Assembly (NCBI GenBank): GCA_964465065.1
Contig: CAYXHZ010000007.1
Location: 1-64,000 of the forward strand
Length of the DNA: 64,000 bases
From: CAYMND01 sp964465065
Lineage (GTDB): Bacteria; Acidobacteriota; Aminicenantia; UBA2199
Direction: 5' to 3'
The notes beneath the pieces were generated by a model, which was given only the letters and a program-made list of their open reading frames with translations, was not told where the DNA came from and ran no database searches. Below, in pieces: positions 57,352 through 64,000 of the stretch. The position numbers were made by a program, and so were the translations under genes. Position 1 is the first letter of the stretch. The number at the start of each line of letters is the position of its first letter.

Positions 57352-58169
57352 TGTCCTGCGGCTCCCTTGCGTTTGCTTTCCCGGTTGTTGCGGCAGAGTT
57401 CGAGATAAGCCTGCATGTTACGGTCCTTGCCGAGTATGGCCATGGTTGTGGTGATGGCGTCCAGGTTGGAGGTCTCCGTGACGTTCAGAATCACGTAATC
57501 CACTCCTTTTTCAATGGCCAATGCCAGAAAAAACGAGGATAACAGATTGCGCCTGGGCAGACCTTCGGACAGGTCGCCCAGGTTGGCGATTGTCGGTACC
57601 TGTGGAAAATCCAGTACAAACAGTTCCAGGGTTTTGAGGAAATCGATACCGTTGGTGCAAGATTCTTCCAGGGAACGCACGACTGGATCGAGCAGGATGT
57701 CGCTCCGTTTGATGCCTTTGTCGAGCAGGTAATCGATGTACTGTTGGGCGATGAACAGAGAACGTTCGGGAGTCCGCTCCTCTTCGGGGTTGTTTTCGCG
57801 GATGGATGCGATCATTTTTGCGTTTCGGCCCTCAATGATCTCCAGGATCCGGTCTATTTTCGCGTAATCGAACTCGACATCGCCGATGATCACCTCTTTT
57901 TTGGCGATCTTGACGACTTCCTCGAGCGCTTTGACGTTCTCGGTGCGCACCAGCGCCTTGGCGTTGAGTTCTTCGATGATCTCAATCGCTTTACGCAGAA
58001 AAGGGATCTCGTTGCCCAACAGGGAGACGGCATTGAGCTCGATGTATTCAGCGCCCTTCTCGATCTGTTGAGCGACTTCACGCCGGATGAACTCGAAATC
58101 CATCTTGTTCATCTTGTCCAGCACCTTTTTGTTGGTGGCATTCAACGTGTTTCCGACTATCTTGATCAT
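57333..58169 (-). CDS. Pterin-binding (methyltetrahydrofolate methyltransferase-like) protein
   Basis: 278 residues from ATG 58169, which has GGGGAGATAAG upstream. TIM-barrel of the DHPS/AcsE group: IVGNTLNATNKKVLDKM at the start, EKGAEYIELNAVSLLGNE (pterin-binding Asp/Asn area), and SDILLDPVVRS, with LGDLSEGLPRRNLLSSFFLA near the end. Members transfer a methyl group from methyltetrahydrofolate to a corrinoid protein. No corrinoid protein or CODH/ACS gene is nearby, so its partner is unknown. It lies 32 bp after the dehydrogenase homologue. Confidence 0.78.
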   Translation of the reverse strand: MIKIVGNTLNATNKKVLDKMNKMDFEFIRREVAQQIEKGAEYIELNAVSLLGNEIPFLRKAIEIIEELNAKALVRTENVKALEEVVKIAKKEVIIGDVEFDYAKIDRILEIIEGRNAKMIASIRENNPEEERTPERSLFIAQQYIDYLLDKGIKRSDILLDPVVRSLEESCTNGIDFLKTLELFVLDFPQVPTIANLGDLSEGLPRRNLLSSFFLALAIEKGVDYVILNVTETSNLDAITTTMAILGKDRNMQAYLELCRNNRESKRKGAAGQWKINA

Positions 58170-58201
58170 CTTATCTCCCCGTCCATGTCTTCGATTTGCA
58201 T

Positions 58202-59098
58202 TCACACATTAAAATACTCTTTGACGATGCGCACAGCTTCCAAGCCTGCCCTGGCCTGGGTTTCGCGGGTGAAAGCACTGCGCAGCGGTAACCAAATACA
58301 ATGTGGGAAACGAGCGAGATTCAATTCCTGCTGACGGTCACGGCTGTACACATCGGCAGCGACTCCGGCAATTGTCTCGGATTCGATGGCCCGAATCATG
58401 TCCGTGCTGACAACGATTCCCTCTTGGGACATGTCGATCAGAAATGCGCCAGGACGCATGAGGTCAAAAGATTCACGGTTGATCAGGCCCTGAGTCTGAG
58501 CTGTCAGAGGAAGGTTGAGAGAGATATAATCGGAGTCGGCAAGAAGGCCCGGCAAAGGCATCGCTTTGGCCGATGGTCCGCCATCTACACCCTTTGGATC
58601 GTGATAGAGGATGGTCATGCCCATGGCGAGGGCCAAGCGGGCGATATTTTTACCGATTCTGCCGAAACCGATGATACCCAGCGTCTTACCGGCCAATTCC
58701 GCAGCCAGGGGCTCGGCATCCTCGTTTTCATTCAACCAGGCTCGTCTGCGGCTCAGGCAGATCATGGCGGCCATGGTCATTTCCGCGACGGAGACAATTC
58801 CGGCATCGGCGGTAAACCTGCAGTCCACGCCGGACTTGTTGACCATCGTGTTTTCGTCCCAGCGGGATGGGAGTCCCATGGATACGATCAGCTTCAAATT
58901 CGGAAAAGCCCTGTCCCAAGTGCAAAGAAATGGAGTGCGATGATCGGTAATCAAGGCCTCGACGGTCTGCGGAAAACTGAATGGCTTCTCTTGGCGAAGC
59001 CTGGAGTAATCATCAAAGACAATCTCGATTTCGGGGATCTGACGAAGCTTTTCCAGCGCGCCGGCGGGAAAATCGTTACGAACCAATACGTTAATCAA
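58202..59098 (-). CDS. D-2-hydroxyacid dehydrogenase homologue lacking the catalytic triad
   Basis: 298 residues from a TTG at 59098; the same frame has a TGA five codons upstream. The NAD-binding motif GIIGFGRIGK (Gly144, 146, 149) is intact. By alignment with 3-phosphoglycerate dehydrogenase, the catalytic Arg is Gln225 (IDMSQEG), the Glu is Asp254 (DVYSRDR) and the His is Leu272 (IWLPLRSAFT). The substrate loop GVGxDNID is also changed (GLPSRWDEN). It probably binds NAD(H) but is unlikely to be an ordinary dehydrogenase. It heads a long minus-strand block and is preceded by a small overlapping leader frame. Confidence 0.82.
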   Translation of the reverse strand: MINVLVRNDFPAGALEKLRQIPEIEIVFDDYSRLRQEKPFSFPQTVEALITDHRTPFLCTWDRAFPNLKLIVSMGLPSRWDENTMVNKSGVDCRFTADAGIVSVAEMTMAAMICLSRRRAWLNENEDAEPLAAELAGKTLGIIGFGRIGKNIARLALAMGMTILYHDPKGVDGGPSAKAMPLPGLLADSDYISLNLPLTAQTQGLINRESFDLMRPGAFLIDMSQEGIVVSTDMIRAIESETIAGVAADVYSRDRQQELNLARFPHCIWLPLRSAFTRETQARAGLEAVRIVKEYFNV

Positions 59099-59153
59099 AA
59101 CAGACCACCCTCACCAATTTTTTTTTACCCTTGAGAAAATCTCCTGCCACCAT
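59091..59153 (-). CDS. Possible 20-codon leader peptide
   Basis: ATG 59153 with GAGGTGAAGG upstream opens MVAGDFLKGKKKLVRVVCFD and stops at TAA 59093-59091. The stop lies just past the TTG start of the dehydrogenase homologue, in another frame, so ribosomes finishing the leader would arrive at the next start. The frame lies about 18 nt after the predicted transcription start. Translation is unproven. Confidence 0.4.
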   Translation of the reverse strand: MVAGDFLKGKKKLVRVVCFD

Positions 59154-59177
59154 ATCCTTCACCTCAAAGAGGATTCA

Positions 59178-59206
59178 TAAATAGCAGATTATGCGGGATT
59201 TGTCAA
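59178..59206 (-). promoter_or_regulatory. Promoter of the dehydrogenase-homologue operon
   Basis: Minus-strand TTGACA (59206-59201), 17-bp spacer and TATTTA (59183-59178). It would give a 70-nt leader containing the 20-codon frame. Confidence 0.55.
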
Positions 59207-59272
59207 TCGGATCCAGGCCATATGACTACGGGTTAAAGGCGAACTTTTTTGAAATTGCTGTTTCCTTGCCTC

Positions 59273-59302
59273 TTGATTTCCGGAAATGAGCTCCTCTATA
59301 AT
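59273..59302 (+). promoter_or_regulatory. Promoter of rubredoxin-fprA
   Basis: TTGATT (59273-59278), 18-bp spacer and perfect TATAAT (59297-59302). The expected start is near 59309, directly at a 14-bp palindrome. Confidence 0.65.
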
Positions 59303-59309
59303 TAGCTCC

Positions 59310-59323
59310 CCTGCAGCTGCAGG
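59310..59323. promoter_or_regulatory. 14-bp perfect palindrome at the rubredoxin transcription start
   Basis: CCTGCAGCTGCAGG is its own reverse complement and begins within a base or two of the predicted start point. It could be a repressor operator or a hairpin at the mRNA 5' end. No known regulator site was recognised. Confidence 0.4.
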
Positions 59324-59355
59324 TTGTTAATTACAAATCTCAAGGAGGCTGAAAG

Positions 59356-59520
59356 ATGAACAAGTATGTATGCACGATATGCGGTTATGTGTACGATCCC
59401 GAAAACGGCGACCCCGACAACGGCATTGAACCCGGGACTGCCTTCGAAGATATTCCCGATTCATGGGTTTGCCCGCTCTGCGGTGTCGGCAAAGAAGATT
59501 TCGAAATCATGGAAGACTGA
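59356..59520 (+). CDS. Rubredoxin
   Basis: 54 residues. The four iron ligands are Cys6 and Cys9 (CTICG) and Cys39 and Cys42 (CPLCG), with the usual aromatic core (YVYDPENGDPDNGI, SWVCP). AAGGAGG precedes the ATG. A small electron carrier of the cytoplasm; the next gene encodes a flavodiiron protein without its own rubredoxin domain, so it is the likely electron donor. Confidence 0.97.
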   Translation: MNKYVCTICGYVYDPENGDPDNGIEPGTAFEDIPDSWVCPLCGVGKEDFEIMED

Positions 59521-59802
59521 CGGGTTCGCCCGTTTCAGCATTTATTCAGGAGTCCGCTCATGGCAGTCAGAAAAATCAATGATNNNNNNNNNNNNNNNNN
59601 NNNNNNNNNNNNNNNNNNNNNNNNNNNNNNNNNNNNNNNNNNNNNNNNNNNNNNNNNNNNNNNNNNNNNNNNNNNNNNNNNNNCCCGTTTCAGCATTTAT
59701 TCAGGAGTCCGCTCATGGCAGTCAGAAAAATCAATGATACGGGTTCGCCCGTTTCAGCATTTATTCAGGAGTCCGCTCATGGCAGTCAGAAAAATCAATG
59801 AT
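59520..59802 (+). repeat. 64-bp tandem repeat, at least three copies, broken by an N gap
   Basis: The unit runs from the last base of the rubredoxin stop codon through the spacer, the AGGAG ribosome site and the first eight codons of fprA. Copy 1 ends at the gap (59583); copy 2 follows the gap and contains ATG 59715; copy 3 contains ATG 59779 and continues into fprA. Copy 2 lacks just its first nine bases, so a gap of 9 bp, or 9 plus a multiple of 64, would close the array exactly. Copies are identical where seen. Only copy 3 is in frame with fprA. Assembly artefact or true short tandem duplication. Confidence 0.85.
59584..59683. other. Assembly gap of 100 N in the tandem repeat
   Basis: Exactly 100 N, a placeholder. 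The flanks are two copies of the same 64-bp unit, so the real length is probably 9 bp or 9 plus a multiple of 64. Confidence 0.99.
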
Positions 59803-60954
59803 TCGGTCTATGCGGTAGGCGCCATCGACTGGGATCGATCCCTGTTCGACGAGTTGATCCCCTTGCCCGATGGCACATCGTACAATTCCTACCTCATCAA
59901 GGGCCAGCAGGCCACCGCCTTGCTGGATAGCGTCGACCCGATGAAATCTGCCGAACTCCTGACCAACCTGACCAAACTGGGCGTGGACAGAATCGATTAC
60001 CTGATCGCCCACCATGCCGAACAGGACCACTCCGGTTCCATACCCATCATTCTGGAGCGTTTTCCCATGGCCCGGGTGGTGACCAACAGCAAGTGTCGCG
60101 ACTTCCTGATCGATCTGTTGCACATCGCCCCCGAACGTTTCCAGGTCGTCGCCGATGCCGAGACCCTTTCTCTGGGAGGCAAGACTTTGCACTTCATCAT
60201 GACCCCCTGGGTGCACTGGCCGGAAACGATGTGCACCTGGCTGGAGGAGGATCAGATCTTGTTCTCCTGCGATTTCTTCGGTTCGCACTTGGCCCAGAGT
60301 CCTGTATTCATGAACGATCCGGCCCGGACCTACGCAAGCGCCAAACGCTACTTCGCTGAAATCATGATGCCTTTCAAGCCCAGTATCCGTGCCAACCTGA
60401 AAAAACTCGAAAAGTATCCGACCCGCATCATCGCCCCCAGTCACGGCGTAGTGTACCCGGATCCCGAATTCATTCTGTCCGCCTACCGCGACTGGGTATC
60501 GGAAACGGTGACTGATAAAGTTGTCATCCTCTACGTCTCCATGCACGGCAGCACTTTGAAAATGGTCGAGCACCTGAGTGAAAAGCTCATTGACAAGGGG
60601 CTTGACATCAGGCTCTTCAACCTGGTCGGCGCCGATACCGGCGCCATCACCCAGGAACTGGTCGACGCCGCAACCTTAATTCTGGCCTCCCCCACAGTTT
60701 TGGTCGGGCCGCACCCGGCCGCCGTTTATGCCGCATACCTGGTCAACGCCATCCGTCCCAAACTCCGGCATATGGCCATCATCGGTTCCTACGGCTGGGG
60801 CGGAAAAATGCTGGAATCCTGCCAAGGCCTGCTGACCAACATCAAGCCCGAAATGCTTCCGGCCGTGTTGGTCAAGGGGCTGCCTCGGGACGAGGATTTC
60901 CAGGCTCTGGACCGTTTGGCTGATTTGATACGGGAAAAGCATCGCAATCTGTAA
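59779..60954 (+). CDS. fprA: Flavodiiron protein (oxygen/NO reductase) FprA
   Basis: 391 residues from ATG 59779. The metallo-beta-lactamase-like domain has the di-iron ligands His79, Glu81, Asp83 and His84 (HHAEQDHSG), a further His near 145 (WVHWPETM), Asp in SCDFFGSH and His in APSHGVV. The C-terminal flavodoxin domain (about 250-391) has the FMN loop YVSMHGSTLKM and GSYGWGGK. It reduces O2 to water or NO to N2O in the cytoplasm, protecting anaerobic enzymes. Upstream ATGs at 59560 and 59715 belong to repeat copies and are out of frame or cross the gap. Confidence 0.95.
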   Translation: MAVRKINDSVYAVGAIDWDRSLFDELIPLPDGTSYNSYLIKGQQATALLDSVDPMKSAELLTNLTKLGVDRIDYLIAHHAEQDHSGSIPIILERFPMARVVTNSKCRDFLIDLLHIAPERFQVVADAETLSLGGKTLHFIMTPWVHWPETMCTWLEEDQILFSCDFFGSHLAQSPVFMNDPARTYASAKRYFAEIMMPFKPSIRANLKKLEKYPTRIIAPSHGVVYPDPEFILSAYRDWVSETVTDKVVILYVSMHGSTLKMVEHLSEKLIDKGLDIRLFNLVGADTGAITQELVDAATLILASPTVLVGPHPAAVYAAYLVNAIRPKLRHMAIIGSYGWGGKMLESCQGLLTNIKPEMLPAVLVKGLPRDEDFQALDRLADLIREKHRNL

Positions 60955-60996
60955 AAGTTGAAGACCGGCCCCTTTCCTGTATCGGGAAATCAGCTA

Positions 60997-61025
60997 TTGC
61001 CAAACTTCATCCAGTCTGATATAAT
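60997..61025 (+). promoter_or_regulatory. Promoter of tRNA-Met and tilS
   Basis: TTGCCA (60997-61002), 17-bp spacer and TATAAT (61020-61025) preceded by TGA, an extended -10. It starts transcription about 6 bp before the tRNA. Confidence 0.7.
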
Positions 61026-61037
61026 ATTCGACATCGT

Positions 61038-61110
61038 GGCGGCGTAGCTCAGCCGGTAGAGCAATCGGCTCATATCCGATATGTCAGGGGTTCAAGTCCC
61101 TTCGCCGCTA
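61038..61110 (+). tRNA. tRNA-Met (anticodon CAT), elongator type
   Basis: 73 bases fold as a cloverleaf: acceptor GGCGGCG with CGCCGCT (G1-T72 wobble), D-stem GCTC/GAGC, anticodon stem ATCGG/CCGAT around loop CTCATAT, T-arm AGGGG-TTCAAGT-CCCTT, discriminator A, no encoded CCA. The G1-U72 pair and body resemble Gram-positive elongator tRNA-Met and lack the C1-A72 mismatch of initiators. A tRNA-Ile2 (lysidine-modified CAT) cannot be wholly excluded, and tilS follows directly. Confidence 0.9.
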
Positions 61111-61122
61111 CTTTTTCCCATC

Positions 61123-62508
61123 ATGGATATCTATTCCACCATCAACGACAATTTTCGGCGTTTCCTTTTCATTCCCGATCAGGCCGTCATTGTAGCGGCA
61201 TTTTCCGGTGGCCGTGATTCAACCGCCCTGCTGCATTTGCTGCTCGAACTGAAACATGAAATAAAGCTTCGTGTGCAAGCCGCCTATTTCAACCATCAAA
61301 TCCGCCCGGACGCGCCACAGGAAGAAGCCTGGGTCAGAGAGCAATGCGATAAGCTTGACATCCCTCTCCATGTCGGCCACGGCAACATTCCCGAATTGAA
61401 GCGCAGCCAAGGCGGCAACCTGGAGGAAATCGCGTCCGACGAACGTTACAAGTTTTTGTTCAGGACTCTGGATTCGCTCGATCAGCCTGCATATCTGGCC
61501 ACCGCCCATCATGCCGGCGATCAGCTGGAAACTTTTTTGTTCCGATTGACGCGCGGCAGCGGTCCCCACGGCCTCCTGGGAATTTTTCCACATATTGAAA
61601 AACGACTGATCCGGCCGATGCACAACATATCCCCCAAACAGATCGAGACCTACCTCTCCGAACGCAACATTCCCTGGTACCAGGACCCCAGCAACGAAAA
61701 CCGCGATTTCAGCCGAAACCGGATTCGTCATCATGTCCTGCCCGAGTTGGAAAGGCTCAATCCCAAACTGTACGCCAGTTTCAGCCGCGGCCTGGCGATT
61801 CTGGCCGAGGAGGACGCATTCCTTCAGGACCTGTCCGAACAAGAATTGAAGCGGATCAGTCCGATACCCAATGCGCTCAGCCGGCCGGAACTGCTTGCAC
61901 TTCCCGTTTCAATGAGCCGGCGTGTGCTGCGCCTGTTCATCGCCCGGAACCGTGGCAACCTGCGCTCTCTTTCCTTCCAGCATGTCCATGACTCTCTGCA
62001 GGCCATCGACCGGCTCTACCGCGGCCACCGCATCCCGGGGCTGTCTCTGGCCATCAGCCGGGATTGGGTCGTCGCTCCACGGCCTACAGCGGACGATTAC
62101 TGTATTCGTATCAACGAAAACGACAGCCCTGATGTCCCCGATATGGCCACCCGGTTCTGCATACGCCCCGTCGACGCTTTTCAGCCTGACCCTGCCAACC
62201 TTTCGGTTACCCTGCCGGCAGAAAAGCTGACCTTCCCCCTGACCATCCGCCCACCTGAAAAATCGGACCGCTACCGGCGCATGAACACCGACTACGACCA
62301 GGAAGTCTGGGAAATGTTGCGTGAAAGAGGCATTCCCATCCCTCTGAGACGGTGGTTCCCCCTTCTTGTCAACGGTGACGGCCGACCAGTCTGGTGTTTT
62401 GCCTGCCCGCTGGCGGCAGCGTTCCACTGTCCCGTTCCCCCGCCGATCGCAATGCCGCTGCGGCAAATCATTCTGCCGCAACATCCCTTCGGCCGCTTTC
62501 TGACCTGA
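61123..62508 (+). CDS. tilS: tRNA(Ile)-lysidine synthase TilS
   Basis: 461 residues from ATG 61123; the open frame also runs back into the tRNA but that part is not coding. The PP-loop is SGGRDS (28-33), followed by AAYFNHQIRPDA, TAHHAGDQLETFLFRLTRGS (family motif) and the C-terminal substrate-binding domains. It replaces C34 of tRNA-Ile2 with lysidine so that it reads AUA. There is no ribosome site, and only 12 bases separate it from the tRNA, so both probably come from one transcript. Confidence 0.94.
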   Translation: MDIYSTINDNFRRFLFIPDQAVIVAAFSGGRDSTALLHLLLELKHEIKLRVQAAYFNHQIRPDAPQEEAWVREQCDKLDIPLHVGHGNIPELKRSQGGNLEEIASDERYKFLFRTLDSLDQPAYLATAHHAGDQLETFLFRLTRGSGPHGLLGIFPHIEKRLIRPMHNISPKQIETYLSERNIPWYQDPSNENRDFSRNRIRHHVLPELERLNPKLYASFSRGLAILAEEDAFLQDLSEQELKRISPIPNALSRPELLALPVSMSRRVLRLFIARNRGNLRSLSFQHVHDSLQAIDRLYRGHRIPGLSLAISRDWVVAPRPTADDYCIRINENDSPDVPDMATRFCIRPVDAFQPDPANLSVTLPAEKLTFPLTIRPPEKSDRYRRMNTDYDQEVWEMLRERGIPIPLRRWFPLLVNGDGRPVWCFACPLAAAFHCPVPPPIAMPLRQIILPQHPFGRFLT

Positions 62509-62515
62509 AGCAGAA

Positions 62516-63811
62516 TCAGGATTCTTCCATAAATCTGACCACGCCATCGATGATCGTTTCGATTATCACGCCTCTTCCCCGCCAACCGATGAACGGCGAA
62601 TTGCGCGACTTGGAACGGAAATAGTGCTCGTCGACCTGAAACGGCCGTTCCGGATCGAAGACGACCAGATTGGCCGGCAGGCCGTCCCTGATCAGCCCAT
62701 AGCGACTGCTTTGACCGATCAAGCGGGCCGGAGCGCTGCTGAACGTTTCCACCAGGCGCCGAAGCGGCAGGCTGCCGTTTCGCACCAGCCTGTCGAACAA
62801 CAATGGAAAAGCGGTCTCCATGCCGATGACGCCAAAGGGAGTCTCCGAGAAAGGGCGTGATTTTTCCTCCGCGGAATGAGGCGCATGGTCGGTGGCCACG
62901 CAATCGATCGACCCGTCGGACAGCATGGCGATCAGACGCTTCCGGTCCGCCTCGCTGCGCAAAGGCGGCTTCATCTTGGCCAGACTTCCCGATTCGTTCA
63001 GGACCTGATGGTTGAGCAGCAGATGATGCGGCGTGACATCGGCGCTTACCCTTTGTCCACGCTGCTTGGCCCAGGCCACCATTTCCGCCGCGTAAGCGGT
63101 CGACAAATGCGTGACGTGCAGATGGCCGCCGGTTTCGTGCTGCAGGACGATGTCCCGGGCCACGATGATTTCCTCGGCGCTGGCAGGCAGTTGAGGCAGC
63201 GGCGGATCCCAAAACCCCGTCGCCCCCGGGTCCACCTGGCCGTTTGCCGACAGGCGCGGATCCTCGGAATGCTGGAATATGGGCAAGGACAATTCACGGC
63301 AGCGCATCAGGGCTTCGCGCATCAATGCCGAATCGGCCAGGGTCTTACCGTCGTCAGTGAAGGCGATCGCTCCGGCGTGAGCCAAATCCTCCAGCTTGGT
63401 GAGGCAGGTTCCCTGTTGAGCTTTGCTGAGAGCGGCCACCGGCAGAATCTGCATGCCCCGCTTCACCCCTTGTTCCCGCAGCCAGGTCACGAGTTCCGGG
63501 CTGTCGATGACCGGTTGCGTGTTGGGCATGGCGGCGATTACCGCAAAGCCGCCCTTCAGAGCGGCCCGGATGCCGCTGTCGATATCTTCTTTATACGTTT
63601 GCCCGGGATCCCGCAGATGCACATGCAAATCGATGAAGGCCGGAAAAATGTACTTATCCCGGAGATCACGGCAGATGCAGTCCCTGCCGGCTGTCAGGTC
63701 CTTGCCGATGGCGATGACCTTCCCGTTCTGAATTGCGAGATCGAGCTGGCCGCTTTCACCGGCCGGGTTGATCAATGTCGCCCCTTTCAACAGGACCTTG
63801 GATTCGCTCAT
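62516..63811 (-). CDS. pyrC: Dihydroorotase, PyrC type I
   Basis: 431 residues of the amidohydrolase fold. Metal ligands: His-x-His in FIDLHVHLRDPG (with the DPG loop), later His in PIFQHSED, His in LHVTHLS, and Asp in CVATDHAPHS. SDGSIDCVATDHAPH and ETPFGVIGMETAFPLL are class I signatures. It closes carbamoyl-aspartate to dihydroorotate in pyrimidine synthesis. The ATG overlaps the previous stop (ATGA). Convergent with tilS, 7 bp between stops. Confidence 0.94.
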   Translation of the reverse strand: MSESKVLLKGATLINPAGESGQLDLAIQNGKVIAIGKDLTAGRDCICRDLRDKYIFPAFIDLHVHLRDPGQTYKEDIDSGIRAALKGGFAVIAAMPNTQPVIDSPELVTWLREQGVKRGMQILPVAALSKAQQGTCLTKLEDLAHAGAIAFTDDGKTLADSALMREALMRCRELSLPIFQHSEDPRLSANGQVDPGATGFWDPPLPQLPASAEEIIVARDIVLQHETGGHLHVTHLSTAYAAEMVAWAKQRGQRVSADVTPHHLLLNHQVLNESGSLAKMKPPLRSEADRKRLIAMLSDGSIDCVATDHAPHSAEEKSRPFSETPFGVIGMETAFPLLFDRLVRNGSLPLRRLVETFSSAPARLIGQSSRYGLIRDGLPANLVVFDPERPFQVDEHYFRSKSRNSPFIGWRGRGVIIETIIDGVVRFMEES

Positions 63812-64000
63812 CCCCGTTCCTCGACTTCAAGCTCTCCGGCCATGTCCTGCAGCCGACGTTTGTATACCTGACGTAAAGCCCGGAAAAAATTCAGATACTC
63901 CGGACTCATGAAATCCGGATAAGTCCAGGGTAAAAATGAAAAATCACCATTCTTGAAAACATACTCCATGTGGGCGTACACGCCATCCCGCAACGGTACG
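63808..64000 (-). CDS. C-terminal part of a gene running off the right edge, unknown function
   Basis: The frame is open to the edge of the window, and the visible part reads VPLRDGVYAHMEYVFKNGDF, then SFLPWTYPDFMSPEYLNFFR and a Lys/Arg-rich helical end ELEVEERG. A TTG at 63993 is possible as a start, but the frame stays open beyond it. The 4-bp overlap with pyrC (ATGA) suggests translational coupling. I do not recognise the family. Confidence 0.6.
   Translation of the reverse strand, partial: VPLRDGVYAHMEYVFKNGDFSFLPWTYPDFMSPEYLNFFRALRQVYKRRLQDMAGELEVEERG

Noticed and set aside
59091..59153. Frameshift explanation for the leader ORF upstream of the dehydrogenase homologue
   Set aside because: The dehydrogenase frame has its own TGA just upstream of the TTG, so a change in the A-run would not join the two frames.
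59560..60954. fprA starting at the first repeat copy and reading through the gap
   Set aside because: It is in frame only because the placeholder has 100 N; the natural family start is at 59779.
61081..61122. tilS start inside the tRNA
   Set aside because: The upstream codons are tRNA sequence; ATG 61123 begins the normal TilS N-terminus.

Overview
The window reads as a draft scaffold from an anaerobic, diderm, apparently chemotactic bacterium of uncertain phylum. Outer-membrane biogenesis is represented by LptD, LolA, MsbA, an OmpA-like protein and a DUF3943 beta-barrel candidate. Anaerobic metabolism is represented by single-chain pyruvate:ferredoxin oxidoreductase, phosphate butyryltransferase, an electron-transfer flavoprotein pair and a rubredoxin plus flavodiiron oxygen-scavenging pair. 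GC content looks close to 50 percent and coding density is very high, with many 4 to 23 bp gene overlaps. I see no CRISPR array, insertion sequence, prophage or rRNA. There is one tRNA. Two runs of exactly 100 N are assembly gaps: one inside etfA, one at the rubredoxin-fprA junction inside a 64-bp tandem repeat.

Layout. 1-5 kb: membrane-anchored PHP protein, NAD-dependent sugar-nucleotide epimerase and lptD. 5.2-8.8 kb: phoH, pgpH, ybeY. 8.8-24.5 kb: a long minus-strand block carrying DUF1844, a TPR/zinc-ribbon membrane protein, a DUF4388 protein, ribF, tig-clpP-clpX-lon, engB, rho, ptb, lolA, an ECF sigma/anti-sigma pair, a secreted bactofilin-like protein and a DUF218 protein. 24.6-28.3 kb: mazG, a large unusual GH13-family protein and a DUF151 nuclease family member. 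28.7-36.4 kb: nifJ, queF, DUF3943 protein, GT4 glycosyltransferase, OmpA-like protein. 36.5-39.2 kb: etfBA and cheY-cheZ. 39.2-45.4 kb (minus): PfkB kinase, HPt protein, panC, panB, deoxynucleoside kinase, rsmI, nadE and its separate glutaminase-type partner. 45.5-49.2 kb: rpmE, prfA, prmC, pyk. 49.2-59.1 kb (minus): a helicase-dead PriA-like protein, family 4 UDG, coaB, coaC, gmk, remA-like, yicC, msbA, pssA, DUF465, a pterin-binding methyltransferase-like protein and a dehydrogenase homologue lacking its catalytic triad. 59.3-64 kb: rubredoxin, fprA, tRNA-Met, tilS, pyrC and the edge of one more gene.

How the genes fit together. Proteostasis (trigger factor, ClpXP, Lon) has its own promoter. 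Coenzyme A synthesis is divided between panBC and coaB/coaC, and NAD synthesis is split over two polypeptides. Pyruvate from pyk can feed nifJ, and ptb can turn acyl-CoA into an acyl phosphate. Rubredoxin can pass electrons to FprA to remove oxygen or NO. CheY and CheZ form an isolated phosphorylation/dephosphorylation pair.

Most of the window is housekeeping. The less ordinary items are: an ATT start codon inferred for pssA; the PriA-like protein with every visible ATPase motif lost; the dehydrogenase with R, E and H all replaced, preceded by an overlapping 20-codon leader frame; a CheZ with a FliM-like CheY-binding peptide at its N-terminus as well as the usual one at its C-terminus; a GH13 protein with a 270-residue unknown N-terminal part; an uncharacterised DUF4388/TPR-zinc-ribbon/DUF1844 operon; and several probable leaderless transcripts. 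No single locus is a clear-cut new defence or mobile system.
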